Below, one piece after another: positions 9,051 to 17,412 of a DNA stretch of 59,027 bases. Made by a program: the position numbers and the translations under genes. The DNA is from Planctomycetota bacterium. GTDB lineage: Bacteria; Planctomycetota; Planctomycetia; Planctomycetales; Planctomycetaceae. The stretch lies in assembly GCA_027623235.1 (NCBI GenBank), contig JAQBVJ010000031.1:1-59027 (forward strand), written 5' to 3'. The first letter of the stretch is position 1, and every line of letters begins with the position of its first letter. The notes beneath the pieces were generated by a model. It saw nothing but the letters and a program-made list of their open reading frames with translations. It did no database searches and was not told where the DNA came from.

Positions 9051-10580
9051 TCACTCGTAGTCCCACTTCATGATCCACGGGTCGTGCATTTTTGTCTGGA
9101 ATTCTTTGAGGGTCTTCTGGTAATCCTTCAGAACCTCGGTGAATTCCGTGCTGTAGGCAAGATTTTTCGTCTCGTTCGGGTCTTTTGAGATGTCGTACAG
9201 CTCAAATTGCGGCCGGTGGATGTACTGCCCGACGGTCTTTGCTCCGTACGGTGCTCCCTCGCCCTTCTTAAACTGAGCCTGCCAGCTCGACGCGGCCCAC
9301 AGGTCCGAGGCAAACGGGTAGGGCAGGGGGTGAGCGATGTTCCAGATCAGCTTGTACTTTTTGTCGCGGACAACCCGCATCGGGTAGTACATCTGAATTT
9401 CATGAAATGTGTGCGAGGCGAAAATCGTCTCCCAGTGCTCAGCATCCGGCTTGCCAAGAATGTCGATCCACGATTTCCCGTGGTACTTGTCGAGACCTCG
9501 CGGGCCACGGTTTTCCTTGAGGTTCTCGCCCCGCTCCTTCCAGTACTTGTCGGCATCGACCATGTTTTTCGGCTGGCCCTTTTTCCTGTCGAGCCCACCG
9601 GCGAAGTCGAGCAGCGACGGCGTGATGTCGATGTGAGAAATCATCGCCGTTGATCGAACGCCGCGGTTTTTCTCGTACGGATTCCGCACAACAAAGGGTA
9701 CTTTGAGACCGCCTTCATAAACGGTCGTCTTGCCTCCGGAGAATGCCATCCCGTGGTCCGACGTGAACACGATGAGCGTCTTGTCGTAGACGCCTTCCTC
9801 TTTGAGGATCTCAACCAGTCGTCCGAGTCCCTGATCGATGCGGGCACACGACTGGTAGTAGTGAGCCAGCTCTTCCCGAGTCTCAGTCGTGTCGCTCATA
9901 AACGGCGGGATCGTGACATCGTCGAGGTCGTAGAAGACCTCTTTGATGCCCGGGAACGAACCCTTGTCCGGCTTGTTCCCGAACAGGTCCGGTTTCAGTT
10001 CGCTCGGTGAGGTCTTGTCGGTTCCGCCGCCGCGGTGAGGATCGCTCGTGCCGAAGTAGATGAAGAACGGTTTTTCATCGTCGGCTTTGATGAAGTCGCG
10101 GCACGAGTCGGCCATCTCAACCGGGCTGCGGCTGTTGGCTTTGAGGTAGGTTTCGTAGTGATAAACCTCTTCCGGCGCCACGTGGTACTTGCCGATCTGG
10201 CACGTGCGGTAACCGGAGTTCGCAATCACCCGCGGCAGAGCCAGGCTGACGACGTTGTACCAGGACGCGAATTTGTGAAACGCGTGCTGATGTCCGTACT
10301 GCCCGTTGCGGTGATTGTGCAGCCCCGACATCACGACCGAGCGACTCGCGCTGCAACTGGCCGTCGTGGCGAACGCGTTAAGGAAGACCGTCCCGTCTTT
10401 GGCGAGCGCATCGATGTTCGGAGTGACCGCCGACTTGTCGCCGTAACAGCCAAGCGTCGGGCTCTCATCATCGGTGATGAAGAAAATAATGTTCTTCTCA
10501 GCAGCTTCAGCAATCGGGGCGGTCGCCAGTCGCGTCGCAAACAGTGAGAGAAGCAGCACGGTCAGAATTTGAAGTCTCAT
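9051..10580 (-). CDS. Secreted sulfatase, SGSH (heparan N-sulfatase)-like
   Basis: The 509-residue protein has a signal peptide ending near residue 27 and a sulfatase domain. Metal ligands DD lie at 37-38. The formylglycine motif is C76-S-A-S-R80, so Cys76 should be converted to formylglycine. 'KPFFIYFGTSDPHRGG' and 'FTSDHGMAFSGGKTTVYEGG' complete the active site. The start of the domain, including NGQYGHQHAFHKF and GKYHVAPE, follows the layout of N-sulfoglucosamine sulfohydrolase, so desulfation of a sulfated amino sugar or similar glycan outside the cytoplasm is plausible. The exact substrate is unknown. No carbohydrate-utilisation genes or sulfatase-maturation enzyme are adjacent. It is transcribed divergently from the five-paralog operon. 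Confidence 0.92.
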   Translation of the reverse strand: MRLQILTVLLLSLFATRLATAPIAEAAEKNIIFFITDDESPTLGCYGDKSAVTPNIDALAKDGTVFLNAFATTASCSASRSVVMSGLHNHRNGQYGHQHAFHKFASWYNVVSLALPRVIANSGYRTCQIGKYHVAPEEVYHYETYLKANSRSPVEMADSCRDFIKADDEKPFFIYFGTSDPHRGGGTDKTSPSELKPDLFGNKPDKGSFPGIKEVFYDLDDVTIPPFMSDTTETREELAHYYQSCARIDQGLGRLVEILKEEGVYDKTLIVFTSDHGMAFSGGKTTVYEGGLKVPFVVRNPYEKNRGVRSTAMISHIDITPSLLDFAGGLDRKKGQPKNMVDADKYWKERGENLKENRGPRGLDKYHGKSWIDILGKPDAEHWETIFASHTFHEIQMYYPMRVVRDKKYKLIWNIAHPLPYPFASDLWAASSWQAQFKKGEGAPYGAKTVGQYIHRPQFELYDISKDPNETKNLAYSTEFTEVLKDYQKTLKEFQTKMHDPWIMKWDYE

Positions 10581-10910
10581 TGTCGTTTCTCCGCGAGCGG
10601 TTCATTGAGTCAGGATTGATTCACGAGGACGCAGGATAACGGCGGGCAAGGAGTGACAGCCACCGATTGGCTTCCTGCGTGAGGCACGGCCTTCTGGCTG
10701 TGATCAACGCCGAACGATCCATGGGCAGGATGCCCATAGTGTTCGGCACGGTTTCTGCCTGACGATGCGATACGCAGGATGCCCATGCCAATGTTTAGAC
10801 CACCATTTCAGGCGGAATGACGATTCTTCTCAACGAGAAGCGATTTGCGAAGCGTCGATCGCGGTGGTTAATCTGGCTTCCGACTCAATCAGCCAACCAG
10901 GGAAATCTCC
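10581..10910. other. Divergent intergenic region with nested small repeats
   Basis: This 330-base gap separates the sulfatase from the five-paralog operon and must hold both promoters. It contains a perfect hairpin ATGGGCA-GGA-TGCCCAT at 10720-10736, a second copy of GCAGGATGCCCATGCCA near 10774, and one arm of another repeat (see 10739). No coding sequence was recognised. Confidence 0.55.
10739..10777 (+). repeat. Repeat family C, copy 1 (GTTCGGCACGGTTTCTGC...)
   Basis: The segment GTGTTCGGCACGGTTTCTGC continuing to GACGATGCGATACGC matches, in the opposite orientation, the segment at 42300-42336 with only a few differences. This shows a dispersed intergenic repeat. Confidence 0.65.
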
Positions 10911-12386
10911 ATGACCGACTCCAGTCCCACCGTGGAAGCGGATCCCGACAAGCCGCGCTCGCCGCTGGCGTTTATCTTTCGTCTGATCGTGATTGTTCCG
11001 CTCACGATCCTGGTGGTCATCGTGGCCGTTCCGATCGTTTATCGCGCCACTCGATTTAGGGGGATTCCACCGATCGAAGAGATCGTGGATCGTGAAGTGG
11101 AAGGCCGGTTCGTCGTCGAGGACGATCGAAACGCGTTCACTCTTTATAAGTCGGCTGTTTCCATGTTGCCGCCGCTCACGAACGATCTGGATACCGACGA
11201 AGGCCGCGAAGCGGTGCGGACCGGTCGAGGCTGGGCGGCGATCATGCCGGAATTGCGGCAGTACGTTGAGGATTCGCAGGGAGCCCTGGCCGAATGGAAG
11301 CTCGGCACCGAACGTGATGAGGCGGTTTATACGGAGATCGCGACGGCGGACTTCGCGGCGCTCATCCCGGTCACTCAGGAGTTGCGGGCGTTTGGTCGGC
11401 TCGCCGTTCTGCAGGCTCTTCGAGACCTCGACGAAGGGAAACCGGATGAGGCCTGGCAATGGCTGCGGGCGTTGATGAGGTCCAGTCGGCACACGGGCAA
11501 ACACGGTTTCCTCATCGAGCGGTTTGTCGGAATCGCGCTGCACCAGCTGGCGGCGGAGTCGATCGCGGCCTGGGCCTCGAATGACCAGGTGACACTGGAT
11601 GACCTGCAGACGGCACTCTCCGAGTTGCAGGAAATCCACAGAATGACGGCGCCGAATTCGGATTCGCTCAAAGTCGAATACATCGTCTCGACCAATTCGA
11701 TCTCCAATGCAAAGTCGCTCAAGGACATGCTGGGATACGGCGGACCCGGAGTGCCCGATCCGTTGAAGAGCGCGTACCTGTTCGTGAATGGCGAACCGCA
11801 GCTCAGCCTGATTGTGATGCGGCACGTGTTTGCGAATTATCTGTCGCAGTGCGACCTGCCGCCGTACGAGCGAGTGAAAGCCAGCACTTCCCTGGACCTC
11901 TACCTTCCAACGGGCAAGGAGTCTCCGCCATTGATGGATCCTGGTCCGTTGAACGCGGCCGTCATGAGGTCTGTGCTCGCCCGACTGGTGGTTCCGTCCG
12001 TCTCGAATTGCGTCACGGCACTCGACTGTGAGCACGCGCGCCAGGACGCGCTCGAACTGAGTCTGATGGCGGAAATGTTCCGGCGGAAGCACGGCGAGTA
12101 TCCAGAGACGCTCGAAGCACTCGTACCCGAGTTCCTCAGCGAAGTGCCTCGCGACTGGATGGGTTCGGTGCCGGCCGAGAAAATGCTCCTGATCCGCGTC
12201 GAGCCGGAACCGGTCGAGCTTCCCGAGGGGGGCTCTGAACCGGTACTCAATGAGCTGCCCTCCGCCGGAGGTCTCATCATCTACAGCCGCGGCCGCATCT
12301 CTGGAGACGGTGGCGGAACGATCGATGACGGCAGCGATGTCGGAATTCGGATACCAATTTCGCAAGCAAAGGGACAGGTGAAATGA
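10911..12386 (+). CDS. Membrane-anchored paralog 1 of a five-gene operon, unknown function
   Basis: The 491-residue protein has a short cytoplasmic N-terminus rich in charged residues, one transmembrane helix at about 20-44, and then YRATRFRGIPPIEEIVDREVEGRF, a juxtamembrane segment conserved in all five paralogs. The ectodomain contains DEAWQWLRALMRSSRH (about 185-200), NYLSQCDLPPYER (about 309-321), and a C-terminal block GEYPETLEALVPEFL / PRDWMG / LIIYSRGR...GIRIPI. It is therefore a type II-like single-pass protein facing the periplasm. No catalytic motif was seen. The ATG at 10911 begins about 130 bases after a cluster of repeats. Its stop overlaps the next start in an ATGA, which implies translational coupling. 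Confidence 0.8.
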   Translation: MTDSSPTVEADPDKPRSPLAFIFRLIVIVPLTILVVIVAVPIVYRATRFRGIPPIEEIVDREVEGRFVVEDDRNAFTLYKSAVSMLPPLTNDLDTDEGREAVRTGRGWAAIMPELRQYVEDSQGALAEWKLGTERDEAVYTEIATADFAALIPVTQELRAFGRLAVLQALRDLDEGKPDEAWQWLRALMRSSRHTGKHGFLIERFVGIALHQLAAESIAAWASNDQVTLDDLQTALSELQEIHRMTAPNSDSLKVEYIVSTNSISNAKSLKDMLGYGGPGVPDPLKSAYLFVNGEPQLSLIVMRHVFANYLSQCDLPPYERVKASTSLDLYLPTGKESPPLMDPGPLNAAVMRSVLARLVVPSVSNCVTALDCEHARQDALELSLMAEMFRRKHGEYPETLEALVPEFLSEVPRDWMGSVPAEKMLLIRVEPEPVELPEGGSEPVLNELPSAGGLIIYSRGRISGDGGGTIDDGSDVGIRIPISQAKGQVK

Positions 12387-13846
12387 GCGAACACGGAAGA
12401 ACGGACATCGACCCGGACAGACCGCGATCCCGCTTCGCGTTTCTGCTGCGGCCGTGGTTTCTGATCGTCGTGACGATCCTGCTCATCCTGGTGGCGATTC
12501 CGCTGACGTATCGGTCGACGCGGCTCTCAGCTATTCCGCCGATCGAGGAAATCGTCGACCTCCAGACCGAAGGCCGCGTCACGATCGAGCCCGCCGAAAA
12601 CGCCTTCACGTTCTACGAACGCGCGTGGAAGCTGACTCCGTCCGGATTGGATGTGGAGGTTCTTTACGAAGCATTAGGTGCCTTCGACACCGGCGGGTGG
12701 GAGACGGTTTCTCTCGAAGCCCGAAACTCTCTCGATCAGTGCGAGCCCAAGCTGGCCGAGTGGCGTCGCGGCACGGAATTGAAACTGGCGGCCCGCGACC
12801 TGCCCGCCGACATGGACTGGTACAACCAGGGCGATCTGTCGGATTCTGAAACAGTCACGAGTGTGGCTCTGCTGATGGCAGCGCGCTGCCAGCACGATGG
12901 GCGGCTGGACGAAGCGTGGCAGTGGCTGCGAGCTGTCTTCCGTTTCAGCCGCCATCTCGGAAATCCGGGGCCGAGCGGGGACCGATATGCGGGGACTTCG
13001 ATTCACGCATCGGCCTGCCAACGGCTCGTGGCCTGGGCGGCCGACAGCAGAGTGACCACCGAGCAACTGACGACCGCTCTGACCGAAGTGCGCGACATCT
13101 ACCGCAACACGGTGGCCAATTCGACCTGCCTGAGACTGGAGTACGTCATCAATGTGAATTCTCTGTCCAATCCGGAACTGCTCAAAGAACTGTGTTCCTG
13201 GCTACCCGTCGCAGAAAACCTGCCGACCAGCCTCCACGGCGTCTGGCTGTTCGTGAACGCGGAGCCGCAGGTGGGTTTGCTGCTGCAGCGTCATCTGATT
13301 TCCAATTACCTTTCGCAGTGTGACCTGCCTCGGTGGGAGAGAACTCCGGCAGGCACAAGTGCCGAACTGTTTCTGCCGACTGGCAAAGAAGTACCGCCGC
13401 TGATTGACCCTCGCACACTGGATGACCTTCTGTCGCGATCTCCGATCGGCTCAATGTTCGGCGCCGATTTCTATTTAATTGAGAACAGCGATAACGAGCA
13501 GGCCTTGCAGTCCGCTCTGGAACTGTGCCTGATGGCCGAACTGTTCCGCAGACGGCACGGATCGTACCCCGATTCACTGGACGCTCTCGTCCCGGAATTC
13601 GTCGCTGAGGTTCCTCGCGACCTGTTCGGCCCCACTTCGGCGGACCGCATGCTGATGTTCCGCCGCGAGGCCGCAGCAGTCGTCAAACCGGCCGACGAAT
13701 TCGAAGAAGAATCGCTCGACACTCTTCCCGGCCTGATCCTCTACAGCCGAGGTTCCGACGGAACCGACGACGAAGGCCGCGTCGACTCTACAGACGACAC
13801 CGGCCTGCGGATCCCGATCCCGCCTCCCGGAGCCAGCCAGCCATGA
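12383..13846 (+). CDS. Membrane-anchored paralog 2 of the operon
   Basis: The 487-residue protein begins with a DRPRSRFAFLLRPWFL segment that leads into a transmembrane helix (about 25-47), then YRSTRLSAIPPIEEIVDLQ. The ectodomain has DEAWQWLRAVFRFSRH, NYLSQCDLPRWER, a C-terminal SYPDSLDALVPEF / PRDLFG / LILYSRGSDGTDDEGR block and a terminal RIPIPPP. The layout matches paralog 1 throughout. Start and stop both overlap the neighbouring genes by four bases (ATGA), placing it inside a single coupled operon. Function is unknown. The conserved membrane anchor and C-terminal block suggest that the paralogs act in the same place or assemble together. Confidence 0.8.
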   Translation: MSEHGRTDIDPDRPRSRFAFLLRPWFLIVVTILLILVAIPLTYRSTRLSAIPPIEEIVDLQTEGRVTIEPAENAFTFYERAWKLTPSGLDVEVLYEALGAFDTGGWETVSLEARNSLDQCEPKLAEWRRGTELKLAARDLPADMDWYNQGDLSDSETVTSVALLMAARCQHDGRLDEAWQWLRAVFRFSRHLGNPGPSGDRYAGTSIHASACQRLVAWAADSRVTTEQLTTALTEVRDIYRNTVANSTCLRLEYVINVNSLSNPELLKELCSWLPVAENLPTSLHGVWLFVNAEPQVGLLLQRHLISNYLSQCDLPRWERTPAGTSAELFLPTGKEVPPLIDPRTLDDLLSRSPIGSMFGADFYLIENSDNEQALQSALELCLMAELFRRRHGSYPDSLDALVPEFVAEVPRDLFGPTSADRMLMFRREAAAVVKPADEFEEESLDTLPGLILYSRGSDGTDDEGRVDSTDDTGLRIPIPPPGASQP

Positions 13847-14142
13847 GCGAATCCGAGGAAGTCAGCAAAGCGGAAGCCACATTGAAACCGCGATCCCGGT
13901 GGTCGTTCCTGCTGCGACCGTGGTTCCTGGTCACTCTGACGATCCTCGCAATCCTGGTGGCAATCCCGCTGGGCTATCGCTCGTCGCGGTTCGCGGGGAT
14001 TCCGCCGATTGACGAAGTAGAAGTAGGCCGGACCGAGGAGCACAGCGACGACGTTCCGGCATTTGCGTATTCCAGAGAATCTCAACGATGCCGGAGCGGC
14101 GCTTCGCTTGATCCGGCCTACTCCGAGGCGGAACCGTCATGA
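13843..14142 (+). pseudogene. Paralog 3, truncated by a palindromic repeat
   Basis: The first 60 codons are a normal family N-terminus (LKPRSRWSFLLRPWFL, one transmembrane helix, YRSSRFAGIPPIDEV) and are nearly identical to the start of paralog 5 at 15569. From position 14022 the frame runs into a repeat-family-B element (14022-14122), so the remaining 39 residues are translated repeat with no family similarity. The whole ectodomain is missing. The reading frame still stays open to an ATGA overlap with the next gene at 14139, so translational coupling to paralog 4 is kept. The residual 99-residue product could at most be a membrane-anchored stub. Confidence 0.85.
14022..14122. repeat. Repeat family B, copy 1, inside paralog 3
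   Basis: This 101-bp element has perfect 11-bp ends, AGTAGGCCGGA and TCCGGCCTACT, with further imperfect pairing inside (GTTCCGGCA near the left arm against TGCCGGAGCGG near the right). A related element of about 108 bp lies at 37043-37150, and a shortened copy at 18934-18971. The centres differ while the arms agree, as expected of a small non-autonomous palindromic element. No target duplication could be defined, because sequence that would lie to the right belongs to a different paralog. Confidence 0.75.
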
Positions 14143-15572
14143 GCGAACACTCGACAATCGACGCCGGACTGGACAGACCGCGATCCCGTTTCGCGTTCCT
14201 CCTGCGACCGTGGTTCCTGGTGATTGTGACGAGCATCGTCTTTCTGATGGCCGCCGCGCTGGTTTACCGGTCAACAAGGTTTTCGGGAATCCTGCCGATC
14301 GACGAAATCGTCGATCTCGAAGCGGAAGAGACAGTGCGTGTCAGTGACGACGACAACGCCTTTACGTTTTACCAGTCTGCCGTGTCGATGCTGCCGCCCG
14401 TACCGAAGGAAGTCGACCTGAATGAGGCGATCACGCGGGCGACTCAAGGTGACGCCGGCTGGGCAGCGGTCCGTCAGGAAGAACGGGATTATTTGAATTC
14501 GTGCGAAGCGGCTCTCATCGAGTGGCAACGCGGCACGGAACTTCGCGAAGCCGTTTTCGTTGCCGATGCGAATGCCGAGTTTGCGGAAAATCCAGTTCTG
14601 GAATTGCAACGGCTGGGAATTCTCGCTGATCTGAAAGCGGTGCGCTGCCTTGACGAAGGGAAGACTGAAGAAGCCTGGCACTGGCTGCGTGCTTTCCTGA
14701 GGTCAAGCCGGCATGTGGGTCAGCACGGGTTCACAATTGACCGGGCATTTGGAGCTGCTTTGCACGAACTGGCGGCACAAACGATCGCCACCTGGGCCGC
14801 AGACGAACGGGTTTCAGCCGATGATCTTCAGCAGGCGCTGATCGAGGTGCGGGAGATCTACAGACTGACTCCGGCGAATTCAGTGACCTTGAAAAAGGAT
14901 TACATCGAGATAATGCGTGCGCTGTCGTCGTCATCGCTGAAGGATTTCTACGGTGAAGGATTTGTGCGGCGCCAATGGCGTGCCGGCCACATGTTTCTGC
15001 TCGGCGACCCAGAACTCTGCCAGGTCCTGACGAGACATTTCTACGCCAATCACCTTTCGCAGTGTGATTTACCCCGCTGGGAGAGGACTCTTGCCAGCAC
15101 TCGGCACGAACTCTTTCGGCCGACCGGGTTAGAGACGCCACCGCTGATGAACGTGGGCACGCTGGATGACGCTCTGGCACGATCAAGGCTGGCAAGAATG
15201 ACCTGTCCACGAAGCCAAATTCTGTTCGACCTCACCGACAGGGAGCAGGCCGTCCAGACGGCTCTGGAGTTGTGCCAGACTGCCGAACGCTTCCGCCGGA
15301 AATATCGTGCGTACCCCGATTCGCTGGACGCTCTCGTGCCGGAATTCCTCGATGAGATCCCCCGCGACCTGTTCGGCACCGGTCCGGCCGAACGCATGCT
15401 GATGATCCGCCGCGACGTCGAGATCAGGGACAAAGACGACCAGCCACTTCCCCCCGGCCTGATCATCTACAGCCGAGGTCTCGACGGGAAAGACAGCCGT
15501 GGCCTCAAAGAAGACGGTGACGACGTCGGCCTGCGAATCCCGCTTCCACCCGCTGGAGTCAAACCGGAATGA
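14139..15572 (+). CDS. Membrane-anchored paralog 4 of the operon
   Basis: The 477-residue protein has the family N-terminus (LDRPRSRFAFLLRPWFL, transmembrane helix at about 25-47, YRSTRFSGILPIDEIVDLE). The ectodomain contains EEAWHWLRAFLRSSRH, NHLSQCDLPRWER, and the C-terminal block AYPDSLDALVPEFL / PRDLFGTGPAERMLMIRR / LIIYSRGLDGKD, ending in LRIPLPPAG. Translation starts in an ATGA overlap with the truncated paralog 3 and ends in another with paralog 5. No enzyme family was recognised. Confidence 0.8.
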   Translation: MSEHSTIDAGLDRPRSRFAFLLRPWFLVIVTSIVFLMAAALVYRSTRFSGILPIDEIVDLEAEETVRVSDDDNAFTFYQSAVSMLPPVPKEVDLNEAITRATQGDAGWAAVRQEERDYLNSCEAALIEWQRGTELREAVFVADANAEFAENPVLELQRLGILADLKAVRCLDEGKTEEAWHWLRAFLRSSRHVGQHGFTIDRAFGAALHELAAQTIATWAADERVSADDLQQALIEVREIYRLTPANSVTLKKDYIEIMRALSSSSLKDFYGEGFVRRQWRAGHMFLLGDPELCQVLTRHFYANHLSQCDLPRWERTLASTRHELFRPTGLETPPLMNVGTLDDALARSRLARMTCPRSQILFDLTDREQAVQTALELCQTAERFRRKYRAYPDSLDALVPEFLDEIPRDLFGTGPAERMLMIRRDVEIRDKDDQPLPPGLIIYSRGLDGKDSRGLKEDGDDVGLRIPLPPAGVKPE

Positions 15573-17047
15573 GTGAATCCGAGGAAGTCAGCAAGGCGGA
15601 ATCCACATTGAAACCGCGATCCCGGTTCGGGTTTCTGCTGCGATTGTGGTGTCTCATCCTGGTAACGGTTCTCACCATTCTTGTCGCCGCTTTGCTCGGA
15701 TATCGGTCAAGCCGGCTGGCGGGGATTCCTCCGATTGACGAAGTCGTCGACCGGGAAACCGAGGGACGTTTCCCGATTGAGCCCGACGAAAACGCGTTCA
15801 CGATTTATGGCGGAATTCTCAAAGAACTGGATTCGAGTACTTCGCGGGTCATCTCGCCAGACCTTGGCGATGCGTGCGACGCACTGGAGAGCGGAGGCTG
15901 GGTCGCGGCGGCACCGCTGGCTCAGGTTCGTCTGGACGAGTGCGAAGCGATGCTGATTGAGTGGAAACGCGGCACCGACCGCACCAGAGGTGTCCGGGTC
16001 CAGCCAGCCGACATGGAACCTTTTGATTTTCCTCACATTTACAGTTGCCGAGAAATTGCCCGCCTGGCCTTACTCAAATCGGCGCGATGCCTGCACGACG
16101 GGCAGCCGAAAGAATCCTGGCTCTGGCTGCGGGCTCTGTTGCGGTTCAGCCGCCATCTTGGAAACCCTGGCATGGAGATCGATCGGCTGGTTGGCACGTC
16201 CACTCATGCGATGGCTTCGGTGCAGCTCATCGTGTGGGCGGCTCACCCGGATGTCACAGCGAATCACCTTGCCGTCGCACTAAACGAACTTCGCGAAATC
16301 TACGGAATGACCTCTGCGAATTCTCTGATTTGGAAGACCGAATACCTCCACGAAATGAAGATCCTGTCGAACCCCGAGTGGGTTGAGGCGATATCTGATT
16401 ATTCGGGGCCTGTGCTCGACGGCTACCTGTTCCTCAACGCCGAACCCGATCTGTGCCGGGTGCTCCTGCGTCACGTCTACGCGAATCAACTCACCCAGAT
16501 CGATCTGCCTCGCTACGAGAGAACGATGACGGCCAATCAACAACTGTTCCTGACCACGAGGAAAGAGACCCCGCCTTTGATGGATGCGTCACCGCTCGAG
16601 GAGACTCTGAACCGGTCGCAGTTGGCCCAGTACAGTCTCCCGAATCTTCGCTTTTTTCTTGACGCGACCGACAGGGAGCGGGCTCGTCAGACCGCCATGG
16701 AACTCGGCCTGTGTGTTGAGCTGTTTCGGCGGAAGCACGGCAAGTATCCGGAGACGCTGCAGGAACTCGTACCGCAGTTTCTGGCCGAGGTCCCGCGCGA
16801 TCTGTTCGGCGTTGGTCCGGCCGAGCGGATGCTGATGACCCGCCGCGACATTGAGGAACCGGCCGAAGAAGGCGACAAAAACGTTACGCCGCAGACTCGT
16901 CCCTGGTTGATCATCTACAGCCGAGGTCGCAACGCAATCGACAACGGCGGCCACGTCGAGAGCATTGAGGATGTCGGAATCCGAATTCCACTCCCGCAGC
17001 CCGAGGCGCGGCCGTCCAGTCACGGCCGCCCCTCCTCAAAGCCCTGA
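15569..17047 (+). CDS. Membrane-anchored paralog 5 of the operon
   Basis: The 492-residue protein starts MSESEEVSKAESTLKPRSRF, almost identical to truncated paralog 3. It then has the family transmembrane helix, YRSSRLAGIPPIDEVVDRETEGRF, an ESWLWLRALLRFSRH segment, NQLTQIDLPRYER (the Cys of the other copies is Ile here), and the block GKYPETLQELVPQFL / PRDLFGVGPAERMLMTRR / LIIYSRGRNAIDNGG. After the normal family end (IRIPLPQPE) there is an extra tail ARPSSHGRPSSKP. Its last codons and the stop are supplied by the palindromic repeat at 17038-17085. It is the last gene of the operon. Confidence 0.8.
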   Translation: MSESEEVSKAESTLKPRSRFGFLLRLWCLILVTVLTILVAALLGYRSSRLAGIPPIDEVVDRETEGRFPIEPDENAFTIYGGILKELDSSTSRVISPDLGDACDALESGGWVAAAPLAQVRLDECEAMLIEWKRGTDRTRGVRVQPADMEPFDFPHIYSCREIARLALLKSARCLHDGQPKESWLWLRALLRFSRHLGNPGMEIDRLVGTSTHAMASVQLIVWAAHPDVTANHLAVALNELREIYGMTSANSLIWKTEYLHEMKILSNPEWVEAISDYSGPVLDGYLFLNAEPDLCRVLLRHVYANQLTQIDLPRYERTMTANQQLFLTTRKETPPLMDASPLEETLNRSQLAQYSLPNLRFFLDATDRERARQTAMELGLCVELFRRKHGKYPETLQELVPQFLAEVPRDLFGVGPAERMLMTRRDIEEPAEEGDKNVTPQTRPWLIIYSRGRNAIDNGGHVESIEDVGIRIPLPQPEARPSSHGRPSSKP

Positions 17048-17085
17048 AGGGGCGAAACAGAAGTTGTGCCGCCCTTTCAGGGCTT
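17038..17085. repeat. Palindromic repeat AAGCCCTGAAGGGGCG ... CGCCCTTTCAGGGCTT
   Basis: The two arms pair with a single extra base, around a loop of about 16 nt. The left arm contains the last codons and the TGA stop (17045-17047) of paralog 5. It may also serve as a terminator for the operon. Confidence 0.65.
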
Positions 17086-17412
17086 GAGTTTTCGCCACCC
17101 ATTTCCTGGGGCTCCGCTTCGCGTCGCCTCAGGCTGGCTTGTGACGCCCCGTTTGGGGCTTTTCAAATTCCGCGATGAACACTGTTGGCATCCTGCCCAT
17201 GCCACGTGGCAATCGTCGTTCCGGATGCGCCGTTCCGGGCGGTTTGGTGGGCGGCATTTTCGGTAGCTTGCTCAAAGGTTGCCCGGTTTCGCTTAACCCT
17301 CTGATGCGGACGGCGTTCGTGATCAGTTCGGTCGGCCACGGTGTCGACGTGGAAATTGCGAAACGCTGTTGCGCTGACACTCACACCACGAGCTGACACT
17401 GAGCGACTTTTT
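17048..17412. other. 365-base gap: operon end, hairpins and phosphatase promoter region
   Basis: Beyond the palindrome at its left edge, the gap contains GCCCC-GTTT-GGGGC followed by TTTTC at 17146-17164, a terminator-like hairpin. A copy of the TGGCATCCTGCCCATGCCA repeat also lies around 17184-17202 and is related to the copies near 10720 and 10774. No gene was recognised. The rest should contain the promoter for the downstream phosphatase gene. Confidence 0.5.
17146..17164 (+). terminator. Hairpin plus T-run after the five-paralog operon
   Basis: GCCCC and GGGGC form a 5-bp stem with a GTTT loop, followed by TTTT. The stem is short, so it is a candidate only. It fits the position expected for the end of the operon transcript. 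Confidence 0.4.

Noticed and set aside
10830..12365. A 511-codon minus-strand frame opposite paralog 1
   Set aside because: The plus-strand frame is conserved in four other copies; the minus-strand translation is Arg/His-rich antisense.
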